Shown: positions 8,299-16,871, counted from the first letter of the stretch. The stretch is 47,294 bases of DNA from Loigolactobacillus zhaoyuanensis (GCF_003946385.1 NZ_RHOE01000015.1:1-47294); one strand, 5' to 3'. Program-made: numbers and translations. Notes: generated from the letters alone by a model not told the origin.

Positions 8299-9138
8299 TC
8301 ACTCTTTTTTATTCTTCAGCTTATTATTCATGATCATTTCCACGGTTTGGTCCATGTTGGCGCGGTAATGATCATCCTTGAGTAGCATGGTAGTAATAAT
8401 ATCTAAAACATAAGTCAGTGCAAATTGCGAATTAACGAAGCGGCTATTATCAACAAAGTTACTATTTTTAACCACCAGCGCTAAATCGGACTGCTCGACC
8501 AACGGACTACGACTAAAACCAGTGATTGCAATAACTTGAGCACCGTTTTTTTTAGCTGCAGTTACTGCTTGGTTAACTTCACTGGTGTTCCCCGAAGTTG
8601 ACAGCACCAAAATAACATCGCCGCGTTGCATAATGCCACTGGTAATATACATCATGTGGCTATCCGTCATGGCAAAAGCAGTAATGCCCATCCGGATCAA
8701 GCGCTGGGCCATTTCATTAGCGGTATAGCCAGAACTACCTAAGCCAAATAAATACAGACGTTGGCTGTGCTGCATTAATTGTACGACTTCAGTTAACGTT
8801 TTCGGATCCAATAGCTGCTGCGTCGCCTTCAACACTTTTTGATAAAAGTCATAAACGTCGTCCGCGATCGTCCCTTTGGTTGGAACAGCTGGTTCCGGCG
8901 ATACACCCACCTTGGCTAATTGAATTTTAAATTCATAAAAATTGGCACACTTCATTTTTTTCACGAAACGTGTGATCGTTGCGTTGCTAACACCAACACT
9001 TTCGGCTAAATGGTTAATGCTTAATTGCTGGATTTTTTCTGGCTCTTGTAGCACCTTTAGCGCCACCTTACGCTCCTGCCGGGATAGCTCAACGTATTGC
9101 GCTTCCACTAATTGCATAATATTTTCATGTTCTACCAT
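8299..9138 (-). CDS. nanR: RpiR/MurR-family regulator, probable sialic-acid repressor
   Basis: 279-aa RpiR-type regulator: N-terminal helix-turn-helix (about residues 20-75, INHLAESVGVSNATITRFVKK) and a sugar-isomerase (SIS) phosphosugar-binding domain (about 120-255, FGLGSSGYTANEMAQRL, LVLSTSGNTSEV). It lies directly downstream of nanE-nanA but behind their terminator, and has its own AAGGGGG ribosome site, so it is likely transcribed separately. RpiR proteins repress nan operons in several Firmicutes and sense an amino-sugar phosphate; the assignment to this cluster rests on location. A shared motif at 10917, 11100 and 12046 may be its operator. Confidence 0.8.
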   Translation of the reverse strand: MVEHENIMQLVEAQYVELSRQERKVALKVLQEPEKIQQLSINHLAESVGVSNATITRFVKKMKCANFYEFKIQLAKVGVSPEPAVPTKGTIADDVYDFYQKVLKATQQLLDPKTLTEVVQLMQHSQRLYLFGLGSSGYTANEMAQRLIRMGITAFAMTDSHMMYITSGIMQRGDVILVLSTSGNTSEVNQAVTAAKKNGAQVIAITGFSRSPLVEQSDLALVVKNSNFVDNSRFVNSQFALTYVLDIITTMLLKDDHYRANMDQTVEMIMNNKLKNKKE

Positions 9139-9240
9139 TATTTACCCCCTTGGGCTGTAACGCTGTTCCGCTTCCAAAAATTATTTTACCATATTTGTTG
9201 CCCATCGCCATGATACAAGTTGAGCCAGAAAATTTAATAT

Positions 9241-9285
9241 AAAAAGCACTACGATTATTAAGTCACCTTAATAATTATAGTACTT
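9241..9285 (-). terminator. Terminator after nanE
   Basis: AGCACTACGATTATTAAG and CTTAATAATTATAGTACT form a long stem with wobble pairs; on the minus strand it ends in a five-T run. It ends the nanA-nanE transcript before nanR. Confidence 0.8.
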
Positions 9286-9302
9286 CCTACAATAACTTTT
9301 GA

Positions 9303-9992
9303 TCAAAGTGCCGCAATGAACCGACTAGCAATTTCTAATGGCCGCGTAATGGCGCCACCAACGACAACTGCTTGACAGCCAAGTTCCAAGCAACGCTTCA
9401 TTTTTTCCGGTGTATCGATCTTACCTTCAGCGACTACCGGATGCTTAACTTGCTTCAATACTGCCTTTAAATATTCGAAATCATTATCAGCAACATTCGT
9501 GCCCTGCGACTTAGGCGTGTAGCCCCGCATGGTGGTACCGATAATATCAAAACCAAGTTCGTCCGCGATCAAGGCATTTTCCAGAATATCGGTATCCGCC
9601 ATTAACAACGTATCCGGAAATTCCTGCTTAAATTGCGCCACAATATCCGCCAATTTTTCACCATTAGGCCGTGGTTCACCCGTCACCTGACAAGCAACTA
9701 CTTCCACGCCAGTTGCTGCTACTGCGCGCATTTCTTTCATCGTCGGCGTGATATAAACTGGTGAATCAGGATAATCTGTTTTGGCAATACCGATCATCGG
9801 TAAGTCTGTTTCGTCCTGAATCGCTTGAATATCCACTACCGAATTAGCGCGAATCCCAACTGCGCCTGCCCTTTTAGCTGCCCGTGCCATTCGCGCCATA
9901 ATAAACGAACTATGCAATGGCTCATCTGGTAGGGCCTGACAGGAAATAATCAATTTTCCTTTTACTGTCTCTAAAAATGTATTTGTCATCAT
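9303..9992 (-). CDS. nanE: N-acetylmannosamine-6-phosphate 2-epimerase
   Basis: 229-aa TIM-barrel enzyme of the NanE family, converting ManNAc-6-phosphate to GlcNAc-6-phosphate in cytoplasmic sialic-acid breakdown. Typical elements: GKLIISCQALPDEPLHSS at the N terminus, VGIRANSV, MADTDILENA, GYTPKS, VVAEGKIDTPE and VVVGGAITRP at the C-terminal phosphate site. Length is usual for the family. It lies 26 bp downstream of nanA in the same direction. ATG 9992 and ATG 9989 are adjacent; either is possible. The product feeds nagA/nagB, which are not in this window. Confidence 0.93.
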   Translation of the reverse strand: MMTNTFLETVKGKLIISCQALPDEPLHSSFIMARMARAAKRAGAVGIRANSVVDIQAIQDETDLPMIGIAKTDYPDSPVYITPTMKEMRAVAATGVEVVACQVTGEPRPNGEKLADIVAQFKQEFPDTLLMADTDILENALIADELGFDIIGTTMRGYTPKSQGTNVADNDFEYLKAVLKQVKHPVVAEGKIDTPEKMKRCLELGCQAVVVGGAITRPLEIASRFIAAL

Positions 9993-10018
9993 GACGGCTC
10001 TTTTCTACTTACTAGAAT

Positions 10019-10888
10019 TTATTTAATATATTGTTCGTAAATCTTTTTAGCACCAGCACGCATTTCTGCCGTTGGTTTGCTCATTGGTGCTTTGCTATAA
10101 CCAGCATGAACACCCATTTCTTCGAAGACCAACTTAAGACTTGGGTAAATATCATTATCGATCAACGCCAGGATAAACTTATTGCTAACATCCTGTAACT
10201 CAAAGACTTTCTTCATGTCGCCGGCTTCATACGCTGCAATTTCTGCCTTAGCCCGAGCAGCGTTTAAGTTGAAGGTTGAACCGATCGCACCATCAATACC
10301 CAGTGGTAAAGCGGAGATCAACATTTCGTCAGTCCCAAAGTAGATCTTCTTATCAGGAAAAGCAGAACGTAGACGTTGTAATAATAGGAAGTCGTTATTT
10401 GTATATTTAACGCCGATAATTTTAGGATTTTCAAATAATTTAGCAAATTCAGCTAAAGAAAGCGTGACCCCAGACAAAGCTGGAATCGAGTAGATGATCA
10501 GTTGAACATCCAAGCCTGCAAGGATTTGATCGTAGTAATCTTTGATCTGCTCAAAAGTGAAATGATAGTAGAATGGCGGTACGGCAGAAATTGTTTTATA
10601 ACCGAGTTCAACGGCGTATTTCGCTAATTCTTTGGCTTCCTTCAAGTTAACTGACCCCACTTGAGCAATTAAATCCGCTTTGCCCGCAGTTTCATCATAA
10701 GCAATTTTGTAAGCTTGTTTGCGTTCCGCAGTACTTAACATGAAGCTTTCCCCAGTACTGCCACCGACGTACAAACCATCAATATGGTTATGATCAATAT
10801 TGTAGCGAACCATTTCACGGATACCGCTTTCGTTAATAGTATCGTCTTCGTTAAACGCTGTCATTAGTGCAGAATATAGTTTTTTCAT
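10019..10888 (-). CDS. nanA: N-acetylneuraminate lyase
   Basis: 289-aa class I aldolase of the DHDPS/NanA family, splitting sialic acid into ManNAc and pyruvate. Lys161 in GVKYTNND is the expected Schiff-base lysine, Tyr133 (IIYSIPALSG) the catalytic tyrosine, and GGSTGES at 42-48 the carboxylate-binding loop; the K-Y-T and Y-S-I-P contexts are those of lyases rather than dihydrodipicolinate synthase. First gene of nanA-nanE, divergent from nanK. A GAGG ribosome site lies ten bases before the ATG. Presence of nanE and nanK beside it makes the substrate assignment secure. Confidence 0.94.
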   Translation of the reverse strand: MKKLYSALMTAFNEDDTINESGIREMVRYNIDHNHIDGLYVGGSTGESFMLSTAERKQAYKIAYDETAGKADLIAQVGSVNLKEAKELAKYAVELGYKTISAVPPFYYHFTFEQIKDYYDQILAGLDVQLIIYSIPALSGVTLSLAEFAKLFENPKIIGVKYTNNDFLLLQRLRSAFPDKKIYFGTDEMLISALPLGIDGAIGSTFNLNAARAKAEIAAYEAGDMKKVFELQDVSNKFILALIDNDIYPSLKLVFEEMGVHAGYSKAPMSKPTAEMRAGAKKIYEQYIK

Positions 10889-10916
10889 AATATAATAGCC
10901 TCATTTTTCTAAATTT

Positions 10917-10947
10917 TGTAATGAATCGCTCAATTCATCCAACCGCT
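10917..10947. promoter_or_regulatory. nan-cluster repeat motif 1 (upstream of nanA)
   Basis: TGTAATGAATCGCTCAATTCA followed closely by CCAACCGCT. Contains the inverted repeat TGAAT-6 nt-ATTCA. Closely related sequences occur at 11100-11111 (before nanK) and 12046-12075 (before the transporter operon), so each transcription unit of the cluster has one copy. Probably the operator of the RpiR-type regulator; this is inference. Confidence 0.55.
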
Positions 10948-11099
10948 CACCAAGAAGAATACAACAAGGTAAAAAGTATTTCAAGTTAAATATTCGGTAA
11001 AAATTATCATAATAGTCCATCATCACTTTCATATCAGTGAAAATATAAATTATTAATATTTTAATTTGAGAAAATAATTATTACATGCTACCATAAAAT

Positions 11100-11111
11100 C
11101 AATTCATCCAA
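11100..11111. promoter_or_regulatory. nan-cluster repeat motif 2 (upstream of nanK)
   Basis: CAATTCATCCAA, identical over 12 bases to the core of motif 1 (10931-10942), located 36 bp before the nanK start. The rest of the spacer 10889-11146 is AT-rich and holds the divergent nanA and nanK promoters. Confidence 0.5.
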
Positions 11112-11146
11112 TAAAAACCGCATCTAATAGAAAATGAGATGATCTG

Positions 11147-12007
11147 ATGAGTAAACTTTTTTTAGCTTTTGATATTGGTGGTACGACGATCAAGTACAGT
11201 TTAGTCGATGAACAGCTCCAGCTTAGTGCTGGTGGGCGTTGTTCAACTGAACATAACCGTGCTGGCCACATTCTTAAGCAATTACAGGCGCTGACCGCAA
11301 CTTACCAGCAACAATATACTTTAAGTGGTATTGGTATCAGCACTGCTGGCATCGTTGGTGACGAAGGTCAGATTCAGTATGCTGGCCCCACCATTCCTGG
11401 CTACCAAGGAACGCCATTGAAACAAGCACTAGAACAGCAAAGTGGTCTGCCGGTAGTCGTCGTTAATGACGTTGATGCCGCCTTACTCGGCGAGCAATTA
11501 GCTGGTGCAGCACAAGGAAAAGCTGCCGTCTACTGCGTCGCTTTAGGCACTGGCATCGGTGGTGCTTATTTAGATCATGGCCAATTACTAAATGGTGCCC
11601 ACGCCACGGCTAATTCCTTGGGCTACACGCTTTATGACCCGCAGACACAGACCAATTATGAACAAAGAGCGTCGACTTTAACCTTGGAACATCAATTAAT
11701 TGATCACAAAACCAGCGTACCCGAAGCCTTTGCTAAGGCGCGGCAGCAGGAAACACCATTTACCACGATCATCAATAACTGGGCGGCGGAAGTCGCCACT
11801 GGCCTAGCCAATATAATTTTGCTATTTGATCCTGAAATTCTCTTGATTGGTGGCGCCGTTTCGCAACAAGGTGACTTCTTATTGGCCCTACTTAATCAAG
11901 CACTAGACCCACTATTACCGCCTGATTTATGTCAAACTGAGCTGCGTGTCACCCAGTTAGCAGACCAAGCTCAATTATTTGGTGCCGTTGCTGATTTTTA
12001 TAATTAA
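11147..12007 (+). CDS. nanK: ROK-family kinase, probable N-acetylmannosamine kinase
   Basis: 286-aa ROK-fold sugar kinase: ATP-binding DIGGTTIK at residues 9-16, catalytic Asp in VVNDVDAALLGE, and GTGIGGA. It would phosphorylate ManNAc released by NanA to give the NanE substrate. The CxCGxxGC zinc motif of most ROK kinases is absent: the corresponding stretch reads SLGYTLYDPQTQTNYEQRAS without cysteines. Zinc-less ROK proteins are known among Firmicutes nan clusters, so this is not read as damage. Transcribed divergently from nanA and followed by a strong terminator. Some other N-acetyl sugar could be the substrate, but context favours ManNAc. Confidence 0.85.
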   Translation: MSKLFLAFDIGGTTIKYSLVDEQLQLSAGGRCSTEHNRAGHILKQLQALTATYQQQYTLSGIGISTAGIVGDEGQIQYAGPTIPGYQGTPLKQALEQQSGLPVVVVNDVDAALLGEQLAGAAQGKAAVYCVALGTGIGGAYLDHGQLLNGAHATANSLGYTLYDPQTQTNYEQRASTLTLEHQLIDHKTSVPEAFAKARQQETPFTTIINNWAAEVATGLANIILLFDPEILLIGGAVSQQGDFLLALLNQALDPLLPPDLCQTELRVTQLADQAQLFGAVADFYN

Positions 12008-12045
12008 GCGTTTACAAATATTTTTTATTGTGCTAAGGTACTGGA

Positions 12046-12075
12046 TGTAATGAATCGCTCATAAATTCAACCGCT
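12046..12075. promoter_or_regulatory. nan-cluster repeat motif 3 (upstream of transporter operon)
   Basis: TGTAATGAATCGCTCA followed by TAAATTCAACCGCT, nearly the same as motif 1. It overlaps the left arm of the terminator after nanK, so binding here could influence read-through or the start of the following operon. Role inferred. Confidence 0.45.
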
Positions 12076-12121
12076 AGTAATAACCTCGAGTTAAGCCGAG
12101 GGTTATTACTAGCGGTTTTTT
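12069..12121 (+). terminator. Terminator/attenuator after nanK
   Basis: AACCGCTAGTAATAACCTCG pairs perfectly with CGAGGGTTATTACTAGCGGTT apart from one bulge and is followed by six Ts: a very strong intrinsic terminator, separating nanK from the downstream transporter operon unless read through. Confidence 0.9.
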
Positions 12122-12189
12122 GTTCTGCTCATCGCTTATGTCTTACCGAAACGGTTTGAATTATTGTGTAGTAGAAAGGTGGCACAACA

Positions 12190-12936
12190 ATGAAAGTTTC
12201 AATTAATACAGCAGTATTCCTAGATGAATTACAAGCGCAGGTTTCACAGTTAACGTGTTTACAACAGTTGACTGCTACAGCAATTGACGCCATCGAAGTT
12301 CGTGGTGAATTTTTCCAACCAGCAACTAAAGCAACCGAGTTACAAAAAATCGATCAATTATGCCAACAGCAAAATTGGCAGTTCTACTATTCGGTCCCAG
12401 AAGAACTCTTTCAAGGTTCGCAAGTCAATCCCCAGCTGGCAGCTAATCTTGCTATGGCGCAACAAAATCACATTAAATCACTTAAATTCAGCTTAGGTGA
12501 TTGCCAACAGATCTCGTCGACTGTTTTAGCTAAGCTGCAGCACCAATTAGCGGCAACCACGGTTCAAGTCACCATTGAAAATCAACCCAATGAGTACGGT
12601 CGCCTAAGTAATATCGAATCTCAGCTTACCTTGCTCAAAACAGCGCAATCAAGTCTCGGCTATACTTTCGATGCTGGTAATTGGTGTTGGGTCGACACGG
12701 TACCGTTAACAGCGTTCAACAAGCTGCAGTCAGCCATTACTGTCTTCCATCTAAAAGCCATTGAAAATCAGGAAACTGTTCTATTGACGAAACCAGCAGC
12801 AGATTGGCAGCAAATGTTAGCCCAATTACAGCCAACAATCCCTGTCTTTCTGGAATATGCCATCCCGACTAAACAATTAGCAGCGCAAATCGATTTAGTC
12901 AATCAACAATTGCAACAACGGCAGGCAGCATTATGA
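12190..12936 (+). CDS. Sugar-phosphate isomerase/epimerase-like TIM-barrel protein
   Basis: 248-aa protein with signatures of the xylose-isomerase-like TIM-barrel (AP endonuclease 2) superfamily: AIEVRGEFF near residues 36-45, VTIENQPNEYG near 126, YTFDAGNWCW near 158 and VFHLKAIE near 182, which in the family supply metal-binding Glu, Asp and His residues. Very rich in Gln. Ribosome site AAAGGTGG. It is the first gene of an operon with the antiporter and the SSS symporter (4-bp ATGA overlaps). A role in epimerising or isomerising an imported sugar acid is plausible; the exact reaction cannot be read from sequence. Confidence 0.65.
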   Translation: MKVSINTAVFLDELQAQVSQLTCLQQLTATAIDAIEVRGEFFQPATKATELQKIDQLCQQQNWQFYYSVPEELFQGSQVNPQLAANLAMAQQNHIKSLKFSLGDCQQISSTVLAKLQHQLAATTVQVTIENQPNEYGRLSNIESQLTLLKTAQSSLGYTFDAGNWCWVDTVPLTAFNKLQSAITVFHLKAIENQETVLLTKPAADWQQMLAQLQPTIPVFLEYAIPTKQLAAQIDLVNQQLQQRQAAL

Positions 12937-14126
12937 CTTATTTAATGCAATTAGTCATTATCTTGCTGCTGACCAAACTAGGCGCGCATCTCTCCAACCT
13001 ACTTAAATTACCTAGCGTGATCGGTGAGTTACTGATTGGTGTATTGGCAGGACCGGCAGTTTTTCATTTATTAACGCCAACCAGCTTCATTCAGTATTTT
13101 TCTGAGTTTGGCGTCATTATTTTAATGTTCATCGCTGGCTTAGAAGGCGACTTGAATTTACTGATGCGTTACTGGCGCCCTGCACTGACTGTTGCTACTT
13201 TAGGCGTTATTTTCCCAACCGTCAGTGCCGCCGCTTTATGTATCTACGTCTTCAACTTTCAGTGGACCACTGCTATTTTCATTGGTTTGGTTCTGAGTGC
13301 CACCTCGGTCAGCATCTCAGTTCAAGTATTAAAAGAGATGCACCGCCTAAATAGTCGCGAAGGTGCCATTATTTTAGGTGCTGCCGTGGCCGACGATATC
13401 ATGTGTGTGATTTTACTCGGTATCTGCGTGGGCCTTTTTGGTAGTGGCGCAGCCGCTAGTAACCAGTCGTTACCAATAATGCTACTCACCAAGCTACTAT
13501 TCTTTGGCGCCATGTTTGTCTTAGGCAAATGGTTCGTACCGCGCTTCCTGCAATTTTTCAGTAAACTAACTGCCAGCGAGAACGAAACGACAGCTGCACT
13601 TATTTTATGTTTTGGCTTTGCGGCACTTGCTGTTGCACTAGGCATGAGTGATGTGCTCGGTGCTTACTTTGCCGGCTTAGCCATTTCCGAAACGACTTTT
13701 AAAGAAAAGCTAGCTTTGAAAATCGAACCGATTGGCTACGCGGTTTTCATTCCCGTATTTTTCGTCAGTATCGGCTTGAATATTAGTTTTGCTGGTATGC
13801 AACATGATTTAATTTTCATCACCTCCTTGATCATCATTGCCATTATTGGAAAACAAATTGGCGGCGCACTTGGCGTGCGACTATTCCATCTAGATTGGTC
13901 GGCCGCAAATGTGGTCGGCGCTGGTATGATCTCACGTGGTGAAATGGCTTTAGTGGTTGCCAATGTCGCTTTAAACACCCATTTAATCGACCAAAACCAC
14001 TACACAGCAATGATCATCGTGACTGTGGTGACCACAATCATAGCACCATTCATTCTAAAAATATTTATTCAACAATCTGATCAGCAACAAGTAAATTCTA
14101 TGAAACTTAATGAGGTGAAACAATGA
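12933..14126 (+). CDS. CPA2-family monovalent cation/proton antiporter
   Basis: 397-aa membrane protein of the NapA/KefB-type Na+(K+)/H+ exchanger family, about 12-13 hydrophobic segments. Recognisable regions: LPSVIGELLIGVLAGP, FMFIAGLEGDL-type helix near residue 70, SATSVSISV, and a conserved acidic pair within GAAVADDIMCVILL, the expected ion-binding site of electrogenic CPA2 members. No RCK/TrkA regulatory domain at the C terminus. Its ATG overlaps the preceding stop, and its own stop overlaps the start of the SSS symporter, so coupling to Na+-driven uptake is likely: it could expel the Na+ brought in by the symporter. Confidence 0.85.
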   Translation: MTYLMQLVIILLLTKLGAHLSNLLKLPSVIGELLIGVLAGPAVFHLLTPTSFIQYFSEFGVIILMFIAGLEGDLNLLMRYWRPALTVATLGVIFPTVSAAALCIYVFNFQWTTAIFIGLVLSATSVSISVQVLKEMHRLNSREGAIILGAAVADDIMCVILLGICVGLFGSGAAASNQSLPIMLLTKLLFFGAMFVLGKWFVPRFLQFFSKLTASENETTAALILCFGFAALAVALGMSDVLGAYFAGLAISETTFKEKLALKIEPIGYAVFIPVFFVSIGLNISFAGMQHDLIFITSLIIIAIIGKQIGGALGVRLFHLDWSAANVVGAGMISRGEMALVVANVALNTHLIDQNHYTAMIIVTVVTTIIAPFILKIFIQQSDQQQVNSMKLNEVKQ

Positions 14127-15628
14127 GTAAAGCTGGTTTTGGTACCCTTAATTGGGCCGTATTAATTGTTTATTTGCTTGCAATGCTTGGTGTCGGGGCT
14201 TATTTCACGCGTAAAGCGAGTAAAAATACCGATTCATTCTTTAAAGCAGAAGGCAGTGTGCCTGCATGGGCTGCCGGTTTTAGTATTTACGCCACGACCT
14301 TAAGCGCCATTACTTTCATGTCGACGCCTGAACAAGCTTTTTTACAAGATTGGTCATACGCCTTCGGTAATCTAAGTATTTTCTTAATGGTGCCATTCTT
14401 AATCAAATACTATGTGCCTTTCTTTAGAAAGTTAAAGGTTACCAGTGCTTACGAGTATCTTGAAGAACGTTTTCATCCCGTAATGCGTGTGTTAGGTAGT
14501 ATCCTATTCATGCTTTATCACCTTGGTCGAGTCGCAATTGTTATTTACTTGCCGATCATTGCGATCACATCGGTTTCTGATATTAACCCAATTATCATCG
14601 CCTTTATTGTCGGTGGGTTATGTATCGTTTATACCTTCTTAGGCGGCATCGAAGGCGTTATCTGGAGTGATGTTATCCAAGGCATGCTACTTTTAGGCGG
14701 CGCCCTACTGGTTTGTCTTTTAGGTGCACACTATATTTCTGGTGGTTGGGGCACAATTGCCCACGATGCCGTGACCAACCACAAATTAATTTCTGGGTAT
14801 GATTTCCAGTTTAGCGACGTTTCTCGTTTCATACCTTTAATTTTTGCTGGCCAAATCTTTAACGGTTTGTATCAATATACTGGTAGTCAAGATGTCGTCC
14901 AGCGTTATCAAACAACTAGTTCCATGAAAGAAGCTGCCAAATCTTTATGGACGAATGGTTTCTTGGCACTGATCACGATTCCAATTTTCTACGGTATGGG
15001 TACAGTCTTATTCAGCTACTATAAACACACTGAGGTCTTGCCAAAAAACTTCAACACTTCAGCACTTGTTCCTTACTTTATCGTTAACGTTTTACCTGCA
15101 GGCATTGCTGGCTTAGTAATTGCCGCAATTTTCGCTGCAGCTCAGTCGACTGTTGCTTCAAGTCTAAACGCAATTTCTTCCTGTGCGGTAACAGATTTCA
15201 AGCAGCGTTTCTTCGATGATAAATTCAAAAAAATTAGCGATGTTACTTTAGCTCGAATCATCATTATTTGTGCTGGATTAATCAGCTTAGCGTTAGCTGT
15301 TTACTTAATGCTAGGTAACACATCACAAACTTGGAATTTATTCTTAGCTATTACTGGGATCTTCGGTGTGCCAATTGCTGGAATCTTCGCTGTTGGTATT
15401 TTTACCGAAAAAGCCAACACACCTGGTGTATTAACTGGTCTAATTACAAGTGCCATTATTACCTACTTTGTACAAGCTTCAGCTGCATCACCATTCATTG
15501 TTAGCTGTGTTTCCTTTATCTCAGCTTTCGGTATTAGTTATATTGTCAGTCTCTTTACACCTAAATTCCATAAAAATATTGTTGGTTTGACGGTTTCAAC
15601 CAAGGACCAAGAATATACTGGTAAATAA
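14123..15628 (+). CDS. Sodium:solute symporter (SSS), probable sialic-acid transporter
   Basis: 501-aa SSS-family transporter with about 13 membrane segments. The segment SIYATTLSAITFMSTPE (about residues 53-69) corresponds to the substrate and Na+ binding region of SiaT-type symporters, and the family motif region GGIEGVIWSDVIQ lies near residue 173. Located in the nan cluster downstream of nanK, it is the only sugar transporter of the cluster, since no TRAP, ABC or NanT-MFS genes are present. A GAGGTG ribosome site lies inside the end of the antiporter gene, and the two genes overlap by 4 bp. Substrate specificity for sialic acid is inferred from context. Confidence 0.82.
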   Translation: MSKAGFGTLNWAVLIVYLLAMLGVGAYFTRKASKNTDSFFKAEGSVPAWAAGFSIYATTLSAITFMSTPEQAFLQDWSYAFGNLSIFLMVPFLIKYYVPFFRKLKVTSAYEYLEERFHPVMRVLGSILFMLYHLGRVAIVIYLPIIAITSVSDINPIIIAFIVGGLCIVYTFLGGIEGVIWSDVIQGMLLLGGALLVCLLGAHYISGGWGTIAHDAVTNHKLISGYDFQFSDVSRFIPLIFAGQIFNGLYQYTGSQDVVQRYQTTSSMKEAAKSLWTNGFLALITIPIFYGMGTVLFSYYKHTEVLPKNFNTSALVPYFIVNVLPAGIAGLVIAAIFAAAQSTVASSLNAISSCAVTDFKQRFFDDKFKKISDVTLARIIIICAGLISLALAVYLMLGNTSQTWNLFLAITGIFGVPIAGIFAVGIFTEKANTPGVLTGLITSAIITYFVQASAASPFIVSCVSFISAFGISYIVSLFTPKFHKNIVGLTVSTKDQEYTGK

Positions 15629-15670
15629 GCTATCTATTTACGAATTCAACTGACGATAGGAGATTGTAAA

Positions 15671-15856
15671 ATGCGAAGTTTTAGCTATATTGGTCTCAAA
15701 CATTATTTAGATAATTTAGGTGAATTTAGCGAGATCACCATTAGCGTTTTTGAAAATGCCAGTCGTTGTTACAAAGTTAAATTACATCAATTAAGCGACT
15801 TAGAAAAACTAACATCGCAAGCGATCTTCAACGTTGATTGTACGAAAATTAGATGA
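15671..15856 (+). CDS. Small protein, 61 aa, unknown function
   Basis: Opens 42 bp after the SSS gene behind a clear ribosome site (AGGAG eight bases before the ATG) and ends just before a terminator, so it is probably the last gene of the nan transporter operon. Soluble and mixed in character, with no membrane segment (MRSFSYIGLKHYLDNL... FNVDCTKIR). I recognise no family. Its position suggests a regulatory or accessory role in sialic-acid use, which cannot be tested here. Confidence 0.6.
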   Translation: MRSFSYIGLKHYLDNLGEFSEITISVFENASRCYKVKLHQLSDLEKLTSQAIFNVDCTKIR

Positions 15857-15861
15857 GCTGA

Positions 15862-15906
15862 AACACCTAGATGACGGAGTTTAACTGTCATTTAGGTGTT
15901 TTTATT
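15862..15906 (+). terminator. Terminator of the nan transporter operon
   Basis: AACACCTAGATGAC pairs with GTCATTTAGGTGTT, followed by a T-rich tract, beginning six bases after the 61-aa gene. Confidence 0.85.
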
Positions 15907-15929
15907 TTTTCATTATAAAATATGGTATT

Positions 15930-15971
15930 AAAAAAAGTCCAATTCCGCATAAACGGAATTGGACTTTTTAA
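15930..15971 (-). terminator. Terminator after fba
   Basis: AAAAAGTCCAATTCCG and CGGAATTGGACTTTTT form a perfect stem around a short loop; on the minus strand it follows the fba stop and ends in a T-run. The A-run also allows termination of plus-strand transcription. Confidence 0.88.
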
Positions 15972-15989
15972 AAGGTTAGATAAGTTAAA

Positions 15990-16871
15990 TTAGATTTCTT
16001 CTGGAACCAATTTAACGGGTTTAGTACCCATCCAGCCAACGATTTCTTTAACTGTGTTTTCGATTGCAGTTGTACCTGGTGCTAATAATTTACGAGGGTC
16101 AAAGCCTTTACCTTCTTGGTCTTTGCCAGCTTCGATATATTCACGAGTTGCTTTAGCAAAGGCTAATTGGCATTCAGTATTGATGTTCAATTTAGCAACA
16201 CCCATTGAGATAGCTTTTTCAACTTGGTCTTGAGGAATGCCTGAGCCACCATGTAATACAAGTGGTTGTTCGATAGCGTCAGCTAATTCTTGCAAACGAT
16301 CGAAATGCAAACCAGTCCAGTTAGCTGGGTATTGGCCATGGATATTACCAATGCCGGCTGCTAAGAAGTCGATGCCAGTTGCAGCTAATTGCTTAGCTTC
16401 TTCAACGTCAGCTAATTCGCCTTCACCAACGATACCGTCTTCTTCACCACCAATTGAGCCAACTTCAGCTTCAACGGAGATACCTTTGGCATGTGCCAAA
16501 GCAACGATTTCCTTAGTCTTTTCTAAGTTTTCAGCAAATGGTAGATCATGGCCATCAAACATAACGGAGTTGTAGCCAGCAGCAATTGCTTCTTTAGCAG
16601 CTTCGTAGTTACCATGGTCTAAATGCATTACAACAGGAACTGTAATGTCCATGCTCTTGATTGTTGCTTCAACAAGTTTTTGGCAAAGTTCATAACCACC
16701 CATGTACTTTGCAGCGCCCATTGAAGTTTGAATCAAAACAGGAACGTTCAATTCTTGAGCAGCACCTAAGATAGCGCGTGTCCATTCCAAGTTGTTCGTG
16801 TTGAATGCACCGATAGCATAATGACCCTTACGAGCAGCAGCAAACAGTTCAGTACCATGTACTAATGACAT
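15990..16871 (-). CDS. fba: Class II fructose-bisphosphate aldolase
   Basis: 293-aa zinc-dependent aldolase of glycolysis, cleaving fructose 1,6-bisphosphate. Zn-binding and phosphate motifs are present: VMHLDHGNYE (His residues near 81-84), EAEVGSIGGEEDG, GNIHGQYP and VLHGGSGIP, with VAKLNINTE near residue 228. Strong AGGAGG ribosome site and codon use typical of a highly expressed gene. Monocistronic between a terminator and an extended -10 promoter. Tagatose-bisphosphate aldolase shares the fold, but sequence context and isolation favour fba. Together with phosphoketolase at 35815 it indicates facultative heterofermentation. Confidence 0.95.
   Translation of the reverse strand: MSLVHGTELFAAARKGHYAIGAFNTNNLEWTRAILGAAQELNVPVLIQTSMGAAKYMGGYELCQKLVEATIKSMDITVPVVMHLDHGNYEAAKEAIAAGYNSVMFDGHDLPFAENLEKTKEIVALAHAKGISVEAEVGSIGGEEDGIVGEGELADVEEAKQLAATGIDFLAAGIGNIHGQYPANWTGLHFDRLQELADAIEQPLVLHGGSGIPQDQVEKAISMGVAKLNINTECQLAFAKATREYIEAGKDQEGKGFDPRKLLAPGTTAIENTVKEIVGWMGTKPVKLVPEEI

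Noticed and set aside
12006-12022. CcpA (cre) site at the nanK stop codon
   Set aside because: TTAAGCGTTTACA matches only one half-site, and its place at the end of a gene before a terminator makes a regulatory role unlikely.
15671-15856. Dismissing the 61-aa frame after the symporter as noise
   Set aside because: Kept as a gene: it has a good ribosome site, follows the operon closely and ends at a terminator.
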